Assembly (NCBI GenBank): GCA_026393675.1
Contig: JAPKZQ010000004.1
Location: forward strand, 142,044 to 206,043
Origin: Acidobacteriota bacterium
GTDB lineage: Bacteria > Acidobacteriota > Vicinamibacteria > Vicinamibacterales > JAKQTR01
Reading direction: 5' to 3'
DNA: 64,000 nt
Part shown: positions 40,697-49,564 of the stretch, piece by piece
How the letters are laid out: every line of letters begins with the position of its first letter
How positions within the stretch are numbered: the first letter of the stretch is position 1
Notes under the pieces: generated by a model
The model's database searches: none
What the model saw: only the letters and a program-made list of their open reading frames with translations
What the model was told of the DNA's origin: nothing
Position numbers and translations under genes: made by a program

Positions 40697-42739
40697 TCAG
40701 TCGAGCACCGCCACCGGCGCAACCTTCACGTGCGCCGGAACCTCCGTATGCGACAGCACCCCAACATGTGGCAGAACTCGTGAGAACAGCCGCCACAGGT
40801 GCGGTCTCAATCCTGCCGAACAAAGAAGCACGGGTTGTGCCATCGCGGATTCGATCGCCCGGCCGATCTTGGCGGCGAGGTTCTGGGCCTCTCTGGGGTC
40901 GATCGCCAGAACCGGCCCCTGTTCGGTTCGGACCAGCGACGCCATCAGCCGTTCCTCGAGCGTCGGAGCCAGAGAAATCGTCGGAAGTTCGCCGCGTTCG
41001 TTCTGGTACTGCTTGCAGATGGCCCGGCCAAGGGCCGCCCTGGCCGCCTCGGTCATCAGGTCCGTATCCTTGGAGACGACGGCGACATCGGCCACGGCCT
41101 CGAGGATCGTGGCGAGATCCTTGGCGGGCACCCGTTCGCGTAGCAGTTGCCGCAGTACGCGCTGGATTTCGCCCAGCGACAGGATCTTCGGAACGACGTC
41201 TTCCACCAGCTTTGGCGCCGACTGCGCCAACCGGTCGACCATCTCCTTGACCTGCTGACGGCCGAGCAGGTCTGGCAGGAACGCCCGGATCGTCTCCGAC
41301 ACGTGCGTCGACAGGGCGGTCGTCGCGTCAACCACCGTGTAGCCGGCTGTTGACGCGCGATCGCGATGGTCTGCGTTGATCCACCAGGCTGGCAGGCCGA
41401 AGGCCGGCTCGCGGGTCTGGATGCCGTCGAGTGTGCCCGTTGCGGTCCCCGGGTTGATGGCGAGGACGCGGTCAGGGTAGAGTTCGCCGCGCGCCACCTC
41501 GATGCCTTTGACCAGAATGTTATAGGCGCGCGGAGCCAGTTGCAGGTTGTCCGCGATGTGTACCGGCGGCACCACCACGCCCGACTCGGAGGCGATCTGG
41601 CGCCGGATGCCTTTCAACCGCGACAGCAGCGTTCCGCCCTGCTGCTCGTCGACAATCGACACCAGGGCGTATCCGACTTCCACGGCCAGCGGATCAACGT
41701 TGACGGCCGACTCGATGGAATCGGATGGAGGAGCGACGTCGGCTGCGGCGTCTGGCTTCTGTTCGATGGCCTTCCGGTTGGCCATCGCCGCCGCGGCGAG
41801 GATGAAGGCGACGATCCAGAATGGAAGTTTCGGCAGCCCGGGCACCAGCCCAATGGCAAACAGCACGCCGGCCCCAACCGCCAGCGGGCGCGAACTGCTC
41901 AACAACTGCTGGGCCACGTCTTCGCCCAGGTCGGACTCGCTCGAGGCGCGCGTGGTCACCAGCGCGCCCGACATCGACACGAGCAACGCCGGGATGGCCG
42001 TCACCAGTCCCTCGCCGACCGTCAGGATCGTGTACGTCGTCAGCGCGGTCTTGAGCGGCAGTCCGTGCTGCAGGACGCCGATGAGGAGGCCGGCCACGAT
42101 GTTGATGAAGGTGATAAGGAGCGCCGCCAGCGCGTCGCGCTGCGTGAACCGGATCGCGCCGTCCATTGATCCGTAGAAATCTGCTTCACGGCGAATCCGT
42201 TCGCGCCGGGAGCTGGCTTCGTGCTCGTCGATGAGGCCGGCGTTCAGGTCGGCATCAATCGCCATTTGACGGCCGGGCATCGCGTCCAGGGTAAACCTGG
42301 CAGTCACTTCTGAAATGCGCGAGGCGCCGTGGTTGATGACGAGAAACTGGATCGCAATCAGGACAAGGAAGACGACGATACCGACAACAAAATTGGCGCC
42401 GACGACAAACTGGCCGAACGCCATGATGACCTGGCCGGCCGCGCCGGTGCCCTCCGCCCCGTTCAGCAGGATGAGGCGGGTGCCCGCGACGTTCAGCGAC
42501 AATCGCAACATCGTGAGCAACAGGAGCAGGGAAGGGAACGCCGAGAACTCGATGGGCTGCCTGACGTAGATGGCGGTCAGCAGCAGCACGACGCCGAGCC
42601 CGATGTCGACCGAGAGCAGCAGGTCGAGCATGAACGGCGGCAGGGGGATGATCATCAACCCGACCGACGCGATGATGGCTGCCGGGCCCACCATCTGGGC
42701 CACGCGTTTCATCTGGCCTGCCATGTTGCGTTTTGCCAT
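40697..42739 (-). CDS. flhA: FlhA export gate protein
   Basis: The 680-residue protein has eight predicted N-terminal membrane segments and the FHIPEP signature region (DAMPGRQMAIDADLNAGLIDEHEA). A cytoplasmic domain of about 330 residues follows (NPGTATGTLDGIQTREPAFGLPAWWI, LGEIQRVLRQLLRERVPAKDL). It forms the nonameric export gate ring that docks chaperone-substrate complexes. Its TGA lies 1 nt before the flhF start. Confidence 0.97.
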   Translation of the reverse strand: MAKRNMAGQMKRVAQMVGPAAIIASVGLMIIPLPPFMLDLLLSVDIGLGVVLLLTAIYVRQPIEFSAFPSLLLLLTMLRLSLNVAGTRLILLNGAEGTGAAGQVIMAFGQFVVGANFVVGIVVFLVLIAIQFLVINHGASRISEVTARFTLDAMPGRQMAIDADLNAGLIDEHEASSRRERIRREADFYGSMDGAIRFTQRDALAALLITFINIVAGLLIGVLQHGLPLKTALTTYTILTVGEGLVTAIPALLVSMSGALVTTRASSESDLGEDVAQQLLSSSRPLAVGAGVLFAIGLVPGLPKLPFWIVAFILAAAAMANRKAIEQKPDAAADVAPPSDSIESAVNVDPLAVEVGYALVSIVDEQQGGTLLSRLKGIRRQIASESGVVVPPVHIADNLQLAPRAYNILVKGIEVARGELYPDRVLAINPGTATGTLDGIQTREPAFGLPAWWINADHRDRASTAGYTVVDATTALSTHVSETIRAFLPDLLGRQQVKEMVDRLAQSAPKLVEDVVPKILSLGEIQRVLRQLLRERVPAKDLATILEAVADVAVVSKDTDLMTEAARAALGRAICKQYQNERGELPTISLAPTLEERLMASLVRTEQGPVLAIDPREAQNLAAKIGRAIESAMAQPVLLCSAGLRPHLWRLFSRVLPHVGVLSHTEVPAHVKVAPVAVLD

Positions 42740-42761
42740 AGTTACGCTCGCCCTCTCACGG

Positions 42762-43829
42762 CTAGAGAATCAACTGCTTCAGGCGGATGAGGTACGCCAG
42801 CACCTCGGCGACCGCATCGAACAGCGAGCCTGGAATCAGGTCGCCCACATCGACGCTCTTGTAGAGGGCCTGCGCTAGCGGGGGGTTCTCGACAATGGGC
42901 ACACCGTGTTCGCGCGCAATCGCCTTGATGCGCTGCGCCACGAGGTTCTTGCCCTTGGCGAGCACCCGTGGCGCGGGCATCGTGCCACGGTGGTACTCGA
43001 GCGCCATCGCAAAGTGGGTCGGGTTGGTGATGACCACCGTCGCGCGCGGCACGGCCGCCATCATGCGCTGCCGGAACATCATGCGTTGGATGCGACGAAT
43101 CCGCCCCCGGGTTTCGGGGTTGCCTTCCGACTGCCGATTCTCGTCTTTGACTTCCTGCTTGGTCATGCGGTTGTTCCGCTTGAACCTCCACCGCTGGTAG
43201 CCGTAGTCGGCCGCGCCGAGCGCCAGCAACACGACGGCCACCTTCCAGAACATCCCCATGGCGATCTCCCAGCCGGCCGCAACCGCGGGAGCGACGCCAA
43301 TGCGCGCCAGCGTGGCGCCGTTCATCACGAAGGCGTGGATCGTCTGCCAGCCGATCGTCACCAGTGCGGCCGACACCACTATCGCTTTGAGCAGTTCGTA
43401 GCCGCCCTGCGAAAGTCCCAGCCGCTTGATCCCGTTGGCCGGATTCAGGCTGCCCCAGTTGAACGTGATGGCCTCGGTCGCCAGCACGAATCCTTTCTGC
43501 GACGCCACCTGGACGGCCACGACACTGAGGGCTGACGCGCACGCCAGCGGACCGCAGATCAGCACGAGTTGCACCACGGCGTCGATGACCATCTGGCCAA
43601 TCGTGCTGCCGTCAATCGGCGCCAGGGGCGAGGTGCCGACGCGGACAAGCGAATGCTTGACGGCTCCCTTGAGCGTCCCAGCCATGCTGCTGCCGAGCCC
43701 GCTGAGCACCATCACTGCAGCGAGAAACGAGGCCGCCTGCAAAAGATCCTTGCTAAGAGGGAGTTGTCCCTTCTTGCGGAGGTCGCCCAGGCGTTTTCCG
43801 CTTGGTGGTTCGGTGCGGTCGGTCGCCAT
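42762..43829 (-). CDS. flhB: FlhB export switch protein
   Basis: This 355-residue protein has four predicted membrane segments and an autocleavable cytoplasmic domain with intact NPTH (VVITNPTHFAMALEY). The characteristic KRLGDLRKKGQ-type start and VDVGDLIPGSLFDAVAEVLAYLIRLK end are present. Cleavage between N and P switches secretion from hook to filament substrates, guided by FliK. It lies 22 bp upstream of flhA. Confidence 0.96.
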   Translation of the reverse strand: MATDRTEPPSGKRLGDLRKKGQLPLSKDLLQAASFLAAVMVLSGLGSSMAGTLKGAVKHSLVRVGTSPLAPIDGSTIGQMVIDAVVQLVLICGPLACASALSVVAVQVASQKGFVLATEAITFNWGSLNPANGIKRLGLSQGGYELLKAIVVSAALVTIGWQTIHAFVMNGATLARIGVAPAVAAGWEIAMGMFWKVAVVLLALGAADYGYQRWRFKRNNRMTKQEVKDENRQSEGNPETRGRIRRIQRMMFRQRMMAAVPRATVVITNPTHFAMALEYHRGTMPAPRVLAKGKNLVAQRIKAIAREHGVPIVENPPLAQALYKSVDVGDLIPGSLFDAVAEVLAYLIRLKQLIL

Positions 43830-43844
43830 CTCTCCAGTCCACTC

Positions 43845-44603
43845 CTAGCGAACGGCCCCGACCAGCCGCCATGCGGCCGCGAGCACGCTCGGCGCATGCC
43901 TCGCCACCGCTTCCGGGACGACGTGAATCCCGAACGCGAGCACCAGCAACCCGACCGACAGGCGCACGGGAAATCCAATCACCATGAGGTTGAGCGCGGG
44001 CGCCGCCCGCGACACCAGGCCCATCACGAGTTCGACCAGCAGCAGCGCGATGATCACGGGCATGGACAATTGCGTCCCGAGCACGAACACGATCCCCAGC
44101 AGTTGCGTCACGCTGCCCGCGATGGCGTCCTGCGCGCCCCAGTGGCCAGGCGGCAGCGTCGTGTAGGACTGCACCAGCGTGCGGATCAGGGCCAGGTGGC
44201 CGTTGATGCCGAAAAAGGTGATGGTGGCCAGCGTGCCGTAGAGCGACGCGATCAGGTTGTTGCGCACGCCGCTCTGGGGATCGACAATGGCGGCATACGA
44301 CAGGCCGATCTGAAAACCCACAACGTGGCCTGCAAATTCCGCGGCCCCGATGAGCGCGTGCACCGCGAGTGCGAGCGCAAGCCCGACCACCGCCTCGCCC
44401 GCGACCATCACCGCCAGGCCCAGCGGCGGAAGATTCGGTGGCACCTGTACGAGCGGGACCAGGATGAGGCCGAGAATCGCCGTCAGGGCAACGCGCACCG
44501 GCGGCGGCACGAACGCACCGCCAAAAAGCGGCGTGGCCACGATGAGGACACCGGGCCGGACCATCAGCACGCCAAACGCGGCGAGCGGAACGGCCTCGTT
44601 CAC
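43845..44603 (-). CDS. fliR: FliR export gate protein
   Basis: This 252-residue membrane protein starts at GTG 44603, which overlaps the fliQ stop (GTGA). It has six hydrophobic segments, including LAAFGVLMVRPGVLIVATPLFGG and the conserved EFAGHVVGFQIGLSYAAIVDPQSG. It forms the FliPQR export channel. The unspaced order fliO-P-Q-R-flhB-flhA is the usual one. Confidence 0.95.
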   Translation of the reverse strand: MNEAVPLAAFGVLMVRPGVLIVATPLFGGAFVPPPVRVALTAILGLILVPLVQVPPNLPPLGLAVMVAGEAVVGLALALAVHALIGAAEFAGHVVGFQIGLSYAAIVDPQSGVRNNLIASLYGTLATITFFGINGHLALIRTLVQSYTTLPPGHWGAQDAIAGSVTQLLGIVFVLGTQLSMPVIIALLLVELVMGLVSRAAPALNLMVIGFPVRLSVGLLVLAFGIHVVPEAVARHAPSVLAAAWRLVGAVR

Positions 44604-44869
44604 CGAATGATCTCCGGGAGATTGGTCAGGAGCTGACGCGTGAACCCGCTCGCCAGGCGCAGCATCCACGGGAAGGTCAGCGCGAACACGGCGAAAATCG
44701 CGAGCGCGCGCGGAATGAAGGCGAGCACACTATCGTGAATCGACGTGACGGTCTGGAGCACGCTGACCAGCACGCCGGCGATCATGCCCGCCATCAGAAT
44801 CGGCAGGGCCAACACGAATGCCACTTCGATGGCCTGGCGCGTGACGCCGACGACAAGTGCTTCAGGCAA
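44600..44869 (-). CDS. fliQ: FliQ export gate protein
   Basis: The product is 89 residues, the normal FliQ length, with two membrane hairpins (AIEVAFVLALPILMAGMIAGVLVSVLQ and IPRALAIFAVFALTFPWML) and the conserved TSIHDSVLAFIPR. The start is TTG 44869, chosen because GAAGGAGGGG lies just upstream and the length fits; the in-frame upstream starts give non-family residues. Confidence 0.93.
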   Translation of the reverse strand: MPEALVVGVTRQAIEVAFVLALPILMAGMIAGVLVSVLQTVTSIHDSVLAFIPRALAIFAVFALTFPWMLRLASGFTRQLLTNLPEIIR

Positions 44870-44947
44870 GACCCCTCCTTCGCAGCTCGTGGTGCAAGTC
44901 CGTCTGCATTCGGCCGGCGCTGCATCCGGGCGCATCACCGGTCTCGG

Positions 44948-44987
44948 CCCTCGACAAGCTCGGGACGCCCTGAGCCTGTCGAAGGGC
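44948..44987. repeat. REP-like imperfect palindrome (CTTCGACAGGCTCAGG type)
   Basis: GCCCTCGACAAGCTCGGGA is followed by its imperfect inverse ending CTGAGCCTGTCGAAGGGC. This is a widespread dispersed palindrome in high-GC bacteria. It sits in the only sizeable gap (148 bp, between fliP and fliQ) of the export-gate cluster and adds no gene. Confidence 0.55.
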
Positions 44988-45017
44988 GGTGCGACGACGC
45001 ACTTCCACCACGGACTG

Positions 45018-45758
45018 CTACACGAAACTGCGCACGAGCGATTTCACGACCAGCGACCACCCATCGACCGTCACGAACAGGACCAGCTTGAAGGGCAGCG
45101 AGATCATGGCAGGCGGCAACTGCATCATGCCCATCGACAGCAGGCTGGTCGACACGACCAGATCAATGAGCAGGAACGGCACGAACACGAAAAACCCCAT
45201 CTGGAAGCCGGTCTTGATCTCCGACATCACGTAGGCCGGAATCACGACGCGCATCGGCAGCAGCTCAGGCTTGGCCGGCCGCGGCATCTTGGACAGTTCC
45301 AGGAACATCACCAGGTCGCTCTCGCGCGTCTGCCGCAGCATGAAGTCACGCAGCGGCGGCGTCGCACGATCGATGGCCTCCAGCGTCGTGATCTTCCCCG
45401 CCATCGCGGGCTGCACCGCTCGATCGTTGATGGCCGCGCCGACCGGCGCCATGATGAACATCGTGAGGAAAAGAGCCAATCCAACCAGGATCTGATTCGA
45501 CGGCACTTCCTGCGTGCCCATCGCCTGCCGCAGAAAGTGAAACACGATGACGATTCTGGTAAACGAGGTCATCGTCATCAGAATCGCCGGCACGAAGCTG
45601 AGCAACGTCAGCAGGACGACGACCTGGATCGGCGCCGAGATGGTGCCGATGCCATCCATCGTCATTTCCATGCGCTGGGGCGGCTGTTGCGCGAAGCTCG
45701 GTGTCGCGCAGCACAGGAGCGCGGCGGCGACGAGCGCAACACACAGGATCCGTTTCAT
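45018..45758 (-). CDS. fliP: FliP export gate protein
   Basis: This 246-residue membrane protein starts with a signal peptide (MKRILCVALVAAALLCCATPSFAQ). FliP motifs follow: LTLLSFVPAILMTMTSFTRIVIVFHFLRQAMGTQ, PSNQILVGLALFLTMFIM, PAYVMSEIKTGFQMGFFVFVPFLLIDLVVS and MGMMQLPPAMISLPFKLVLFVTVDGW. It forms the FliP5 core of the export channel. It overlaps fliO (ATGA). Confidence 0.96.
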   Translation of the reverse strand: MKRILCVALVAAALLCCATPSFAQQPPQRMEMTMDGIGTISAPIQVVVLLTLLSFVPAILMTMTSFTRIVIVFHFLRQAMGTQEVPSNQILVGLALFLTMFIMAPVGAAINDRAVQPAMAGKITTLEAIDRATPPLRDFMLRQTRESDLVMFLELSKMPRPAKPELLPMRVVIPAYVMSEIKTGFQMGFFVFVPFLLIDLVVSTSLLSMGMMQLPPAMISLPFKLVLFVTVDGWSLVVKSLVRSFV

Positions 45759-46120
45759 GACTGGCCCGCCACCGGGCCGCTCGACCGACCGTCGAGGACG
45801 CGCTCGAAAGGCGCCGGCCCTTCGCCAAGTTCGGTCAGCAGGGTCACCTGCGTCGGCGTCAGTCCGATCAGGAGGCGCCGCCCTTCAACCGACACGATGG
45901 CGAGCGAGCGCCGCTCACCCAGTTGGAGCGTGCTGTGAACGGCGAGTGGGCCCTTGGTGGACTGGCCGGGCAGCGTGATGACGCCGCGGCGCAGCAGCCA
46001 GGCGAGAAGGCCGATGACGCCGAGCACGACCACCAGACCAATGAACGCGCGGATGAGCCCGCCGCCGTCGATCCCGAAGGACGGGTCTGGAGCCTGCGCG
46101 AGAGCCAGCATCAGCGTCAT
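45755..46120 (-). CDS. fliO: FliO export gate assembly protein
   Basis: The 121-residue protein has one membrane segment (about 22-45, LIRAFIGLVVVLGVIGLLAWLLRR) and a cytoplasmic FliO domain (LAVHSTLQLGERRSLAIVSVEGRRLLIGLTPTQVTLLTEL). FliO helps assemble FliP. Start ATG 46120 overlaps the fliN stop; a GTG at 46123 is equally possible. Confidence 0.9.
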   Translation of the reverse strand: MTLMLALAQAPDPSFGIDGGGLIRAFIGLVVVLGVIGLLAWLLRRGVITLPGQSTKGPLAVHSTLQLGERRSLAIVSVEGRRLLIGLTPTQVTLLTELGEGPAPFERVLDGRSSGPVAGQS

Positions 46121-46446
46121 CACACCTCGACCTCGGGCAGCTGATCCGGAGAGGTGTCGGTCAGGCGAATCGAGGTGCTGTCATCAACCATCACCACCTC
46201 GCCTTTGGCCAGCAGCACATCCTCGACGCAGACGTGCAGGTCGTCGCCGATCGGCTGCGTCAGGCGGATGATGCTGTGTTGCCTGAGCGCCAGGCACTCG
46301 CGAACGGTGATGCGCCGGGTCCCGAGCCGGATGTTGACCTTGCACACCACGTCCATCAGTCCCGGAAACGGCGACTGGGTATCGACCGGGGCAGCCGACG
46401 CGGCCTCTGGTTCAGAACTGGACGACAAAATCGGAGAAGAGGACAT
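46120..46446 (-). CDS. fliN: FliN flagellar switch protein
   Basis: The 108-residue product has a short disordered N-terminus and a SpoA domain: VNIRLGTRRITVRECLALRQHSIIRLTQPIGDDLHVCVEDVLLAKGEVVMVDDSTSIRLTD. This is a conventional FliN. With the FliY-like protein at 36312 the locus encodes two SpoA proteins of the C-ring base. It overlaps the fliL end by 35 bp. Confidence 0.93.
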   Translation of the reverse strand: MSSSPILSSSSEPEAASAAPVDTQSPFPGLMDVVCKVNIRLGTRRITVRECLALRQHSIIRLTQPIGDDLHVCVEDVLLAKGEVVMVDDSTSIRLTDTSPDQLPEVEV

Positions 46447-46981
46447 CGCGCACTTCTGTTTTCTGTTTGAGGGCCGAAACCTGTTCCACGAGCGCTTTCT
46501 TGAGCTGAGCCTTCCCCTCCACGGTGACGAGGGTGTCGGCCGACTGCGTGGCCAGCACTTCGAGAATCGCGGAACGCATCCTGGCCTTGGCGACTTCGCT
46601 CTCCTGGAGCAACTTGGCGTCTTCTTCCGACCCGACCAGCAGCTTCAGCGTGACCCGGAGATACGTCTGGCCACTGCCGCCAGCCAGGTTGACCAGGAAC
46701 GGCTCGAACGACACGACGCCGGCCGGGTGCGTCTCGGCCGCTTCAGCCACGCCGTGACCTTCGCCGGCGGCGCCCCCAGCCGCCGGCGCGGGAGGTGCGG
46801 GGCGCAACTTCCAGTAGGCGGCGGCGCCACCTCCGGCGAGCACCAGGACGCCAATGACGATGCCGAGAATCAGGCCGAACTTGCCCTTCTTCTTGGACGC
46901 GTTGGGCGCGGGCTTCTTGTCCGGGGCAGCGGCTCCCGGTTTCTGGGCTGCGGTCGCGGCGGCGGGTTTCGATTCGTCCAT
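46412..46981 (-). CDS. fliL: FliL stator-associated protein
   Basis: The 189-residue protein has a cytoplasmic Lys/Ala-rich N-terminus, one membrane segment (about 36-57, GLILGIVIGVLVLAGGGAAAY) and a periplasmic FliL domain (SFEPFLVNLAGGSGQTYLRVTLKLLV, RSAILEVLATQSADTLVTVEGKAQLKKALVEQV, VLFSDFVVQF). FliL rings surround MotAB stators. A sigma54-like site lies 47 bp upstream. Confidence 0.94.
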   Translation of the reverse strand: MDESKPAAATAAQKPGAAAPDKKPAPNASKKKGKFGLILGIVIGVLVLAGGGAAAYWKLRPAPPAPAAGGAAGEGHGVAEAAETHPAGVVSFEPFLVNLAGGSGQTYLRVTLKLLVGSEEDAKLLQESEVAKARMRSAILEVLATQSADTLVTVEGKAQLKKALVEQVSALKQKTEVRDVLFSDFVVQF

Positions 46982-47027
46982 GAGTCATCCCGATTGGGCC
47001 TCTAGAGAGGCGTGTCGTACCTCAAAG

Positions 47028-47044
47028 AGCAAGGAAGATGCCGA
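47028..47044 (-). promoter_or_regulatory. Sigma54-like promoter of fliL operon
   Basis: The minus strand reads TCGGCATCTTCCTTGCT. GG and GC are 10 bp apart, -12 TTGCT is perfect and -24 GGCA is good. It lies in the 184-bp gap before fliL and would drive fliL-fliN-fliO-fliP and onward. Confidence 0.6.
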
Positions 47045-47165
47045 CCTGAGAACGGCGCAAACCATTCAGCTACTGGGGATTCTCGGGGTTGGACGGAGGA
47101 CGGGCGGTCGACTGGCCGAACAGACGTGCCGGTCAGCCGACCATTGGACGAAGATGAGGATGGGC

Positions 47166-49397
47166 CTAGATCCGCGACTCGAACTGGGTGGTCGGCAATC
47201 GGCGCTTCGGGTACGCCCGCGGCTCGGGCTGGTACATGTCACCCTCCCGGTTGTCGCGCGGCCGGCCATCCGGGTCGACCGACAGCCGCTCAAGCGTCAG
47301 CCCCGATTCCTTGAGACCGGTCCTCAGATCCTGCTGGTGCTGCTCAATCCAGGCACGAACCAAGGGCGAATCCGAGCGGAGCGTCGCCGACACGGCCCCT
47401 GATTCGACGCGCAGCGCGACGGTCAATTCGCCCAGATGTTCCGGTCTGAGCCGCAACTGGACTTCGCCGCCTCCCTGGCTCCACTGGAGCTTCATCACGC
47501 GGACAATCGAATGCGTCAATGAGCCGGACTCGGTCGTGGGCTCGGGAATGGTCTCGCCAGACCGAACCGCAGTCGAAGTCGAAGGTGTGGTGGCCAGTGA
47601 GCCTCCAACGCCGGTTGACGCGCCCGGACCAACCGGCAACCCGAACGGCTGGGCTGGTCGCGCCGATCCTTCCCGGGTGGGATTGCGGTCCGCCGACCGA
47701 TCTAGGCTTGCGTCCCCACCGCGCGGATCCGTCCCGGCTGCAGCTAGTTGCACCTGCTGAATGATGTCCTGAGACAACCTTGCCGCTTTGGCGAGTTCGT
47801 TTCGTGCCCAGATCGGCGATTCGATCGGCTCCTGATGGGCGATCTGGAAGGGCGTCTTCCCAGCCTCGGCGACGCCTGCCTGGCTCGTAGTCTGCTCTGC
47901 GCCCTGCGCGGGGACCGCGACGGTCCCGGAATCGGCCACGAATGCCAGCGGGCCGGAAACCAGGCGCGGCTCGTTGCCTGCGGTCACTGGCCGGGCGGTC
48001 GATGGTCTGACATCTAAATTGAGGAACCTGGCGAGTGACGCCCGAATGCCCGCGGCCATCGACTCGGCACTCCCGCCACCGGCCTGCGCCACACCTTCGG
48101 GCACGGCGGCGCCGAGCAACGAAAACGTGCCGCTGGGCGGCACATCCCCGAGGCTGGACCCGAGCTGCCCCGTGGAGGCACGGGAAAGTTCGCCGGTCGT
48201 CTGAATCTGGCGCGGCGCCGGCCCGCTCGCCAAGATGGGATTCGAGAACGGGTTGGCGCTGTCGCCGGCCAACGTACTGGTCAGGGCCGCCTCAAGAACA
48301 CCGGTCGTGCCGGCCGGCGGAGAGTTGCCACGTCCGGGCGCCGATTCCTGAGCGTTTGCAGCGAGCTCAGTAATGTCGTCGCGAGCCATTCCCTGAGATG
48401 CCGCGGTCGACGCAATATCCGGAACTCCTGGCGTTGCGGCTCCCGACGCCGCGCGGTGCCCGAACCGCCCCGCGAAGGCACGGGCGAATTCGCCGGTCGT
48501 CCGAGTCTGGCGCGGAGCCGGCCCGCTCGCCGAGGGGGCCGTCGAAAACTGGTTGGCGCTATCACCGGCCAACGTGCCGGTCGGGGACGCGTCGAGAGTT
48601 CCGATTGTCCCGGCTGGCGAGACGACGCCACTTCCGGGCGCCGATTGCTGAGCGTTTCCAGCGAGTTCATTGATGTCCTCGCGAGCCATTCCGTGAGATG
48701 CCACGATCGAGGCCACGTCCGGAAGCCCTGGCGTCGGGGCTCCAGGCATCGCACCGGTCCCGCTCGCTCCTTCGACACCTGCGTGCTGGTCCTGTTGTTC
48801 TGAGGCGTTCTGGCCGTCGAGGCCCTGAGCTTCGTCCGACAGGTGATTGGCGGTCGTCGTCGCACACGGCGGAACGTCGGCGGGTAGTGCGTCAACCTGA
48901 ACAGCAGCCGCGAAGGGCGTCTGGTTTTCTTTGTGATGGGCTTGCGCGTTCTTGATCGGTTCGTCGGCAGCGACTGATGCGGTGGCTGTTCCCTGAGAGG
49001 CGTCGGCAATTGCCGCAGCCTCTCCGATCTGGCTCGATGCCCGCGGATCTGGAATCACTCCGCCGACATCATTGGGGCGGATGTGTGCGCCACCCGCGAC
49101 CCCGCGCCTGCCGCCGCCGGCTGCGGCTCGCGCCATCGCGAGAACATCGCCAATCGTCCAGGAACCGGTGGCCGCCCTGTGATCATCCTCCGGCAGACCG
49201 TCTCCACGCGGAGTCGGCCCGCCTGCGTCCTGTCGGGCGTCAGCGGCCGCGCCGTCTTTGCCAAGAGGCGGCGCGTTCTTGAGCGCCGCGCCGTCCAAGG
49301 CGTCCTCCAGTGCCGATCCGAACGAGGCTTTGGAAGGCGAGGTGCGCGCTCCGAAAGGAGCCGCGCAGCCCTCACCTCCGACCGACACAGCGATCAT
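47166..49397 (-). CDS. fliK: FliK hook-length control protein with internal duplication
   Basis: The product is about 743 residues from ATG 49397; a GTG at 49478 in the same frame is an alternative start. The C-terminal hook-length domain is clear (LQWSQGGGEVQLRLRPEHLGELTVALRVESGAVSATLRSDSPLVRAWIEQHQQDLRTGLKESGLTLERLSV). The rest is Ala/Gly/Pro/Ser-rich and disordered. It contains two copies of a segment of about 100 residues (DNA about 48155-48455 and 48455-48755). FliK acts as secreted ruler and triggers the FlhB switch. No clear Shine-Dalgarno is visible. Confidence 0.88.
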   Translation of the reverse strand: MIAVSVGGEGCAAPFGARTSPSKASFGSALEDALDGAALKNAPPLGKDGAAADARQDAGGPTPRGDGLPEDDHRAATGSWTIGDVLAMARAAAGGGRRGVAGGAHIRPNDVGGVIPDPRASSQIGEAAAIADASQGTATASVAADEPIKNAQAHHKENQTPFAAAVQVDALPADVPPCATTTANHLSDEAQGLDGQNASEQQDQHAGVEGASGTGAMPGAPTPGLPDVASIVASHGMAREDINELAGNAQQSAPGSGVVSPAGTIGTLDASPTGTLAGDSANQFSTAPSASGPAPRQTRTTGEFARAFAGRFGHRAASGAATPGVPDIASTAASQGMARDDITELAANAQESAPGRGNSPPAGTTGVLEAALTSTLAGDSANPFSNPILASGPAPRQIQTTGELSRASTGQLGSSLGDVPPSGTFSLLGAAVPEGVAQAGGGSAESMAAGIRASLARFLNLDVRPSTARPVTAGNEPRLVSGPLAFVADSGTVAVPAQGAEQTTSQAGVAEAGKTPFQIAHQEPIESPIWARNELAKAARLSQDIIQQVQLAAAGTDPRGGDASLDRSADRNPTREGSARPAQPFGLPVGPGASTGVGGSLATTPSTSTAVRSGETIPEPTTESGSLTHSIVRVMKLQWSQGGGEVQLRLRPEHLGELTVALRVESGAVSATLRSDSPLVRAWIEQHQQDLRTGLKESGLTLERLSVDPDGRPRDNREGDMYQPEPRAYPKRRLPTTQFESRI

Positions 49398-49564
49398 GCC
49401 AGCGTCAAATGTTGTGTCCACGGCGCTAGAACCCCACGACGTTCTTCGATTCACCGATCCGCTCAACGACCTCGTCACTCAGGACGTAGTGCTGAGCGAG
49501 CAATTCTCACCGGATCGGCTCGCACGACGACGCAATCGCACGTGCGAATCGAAGCACTACGGTC

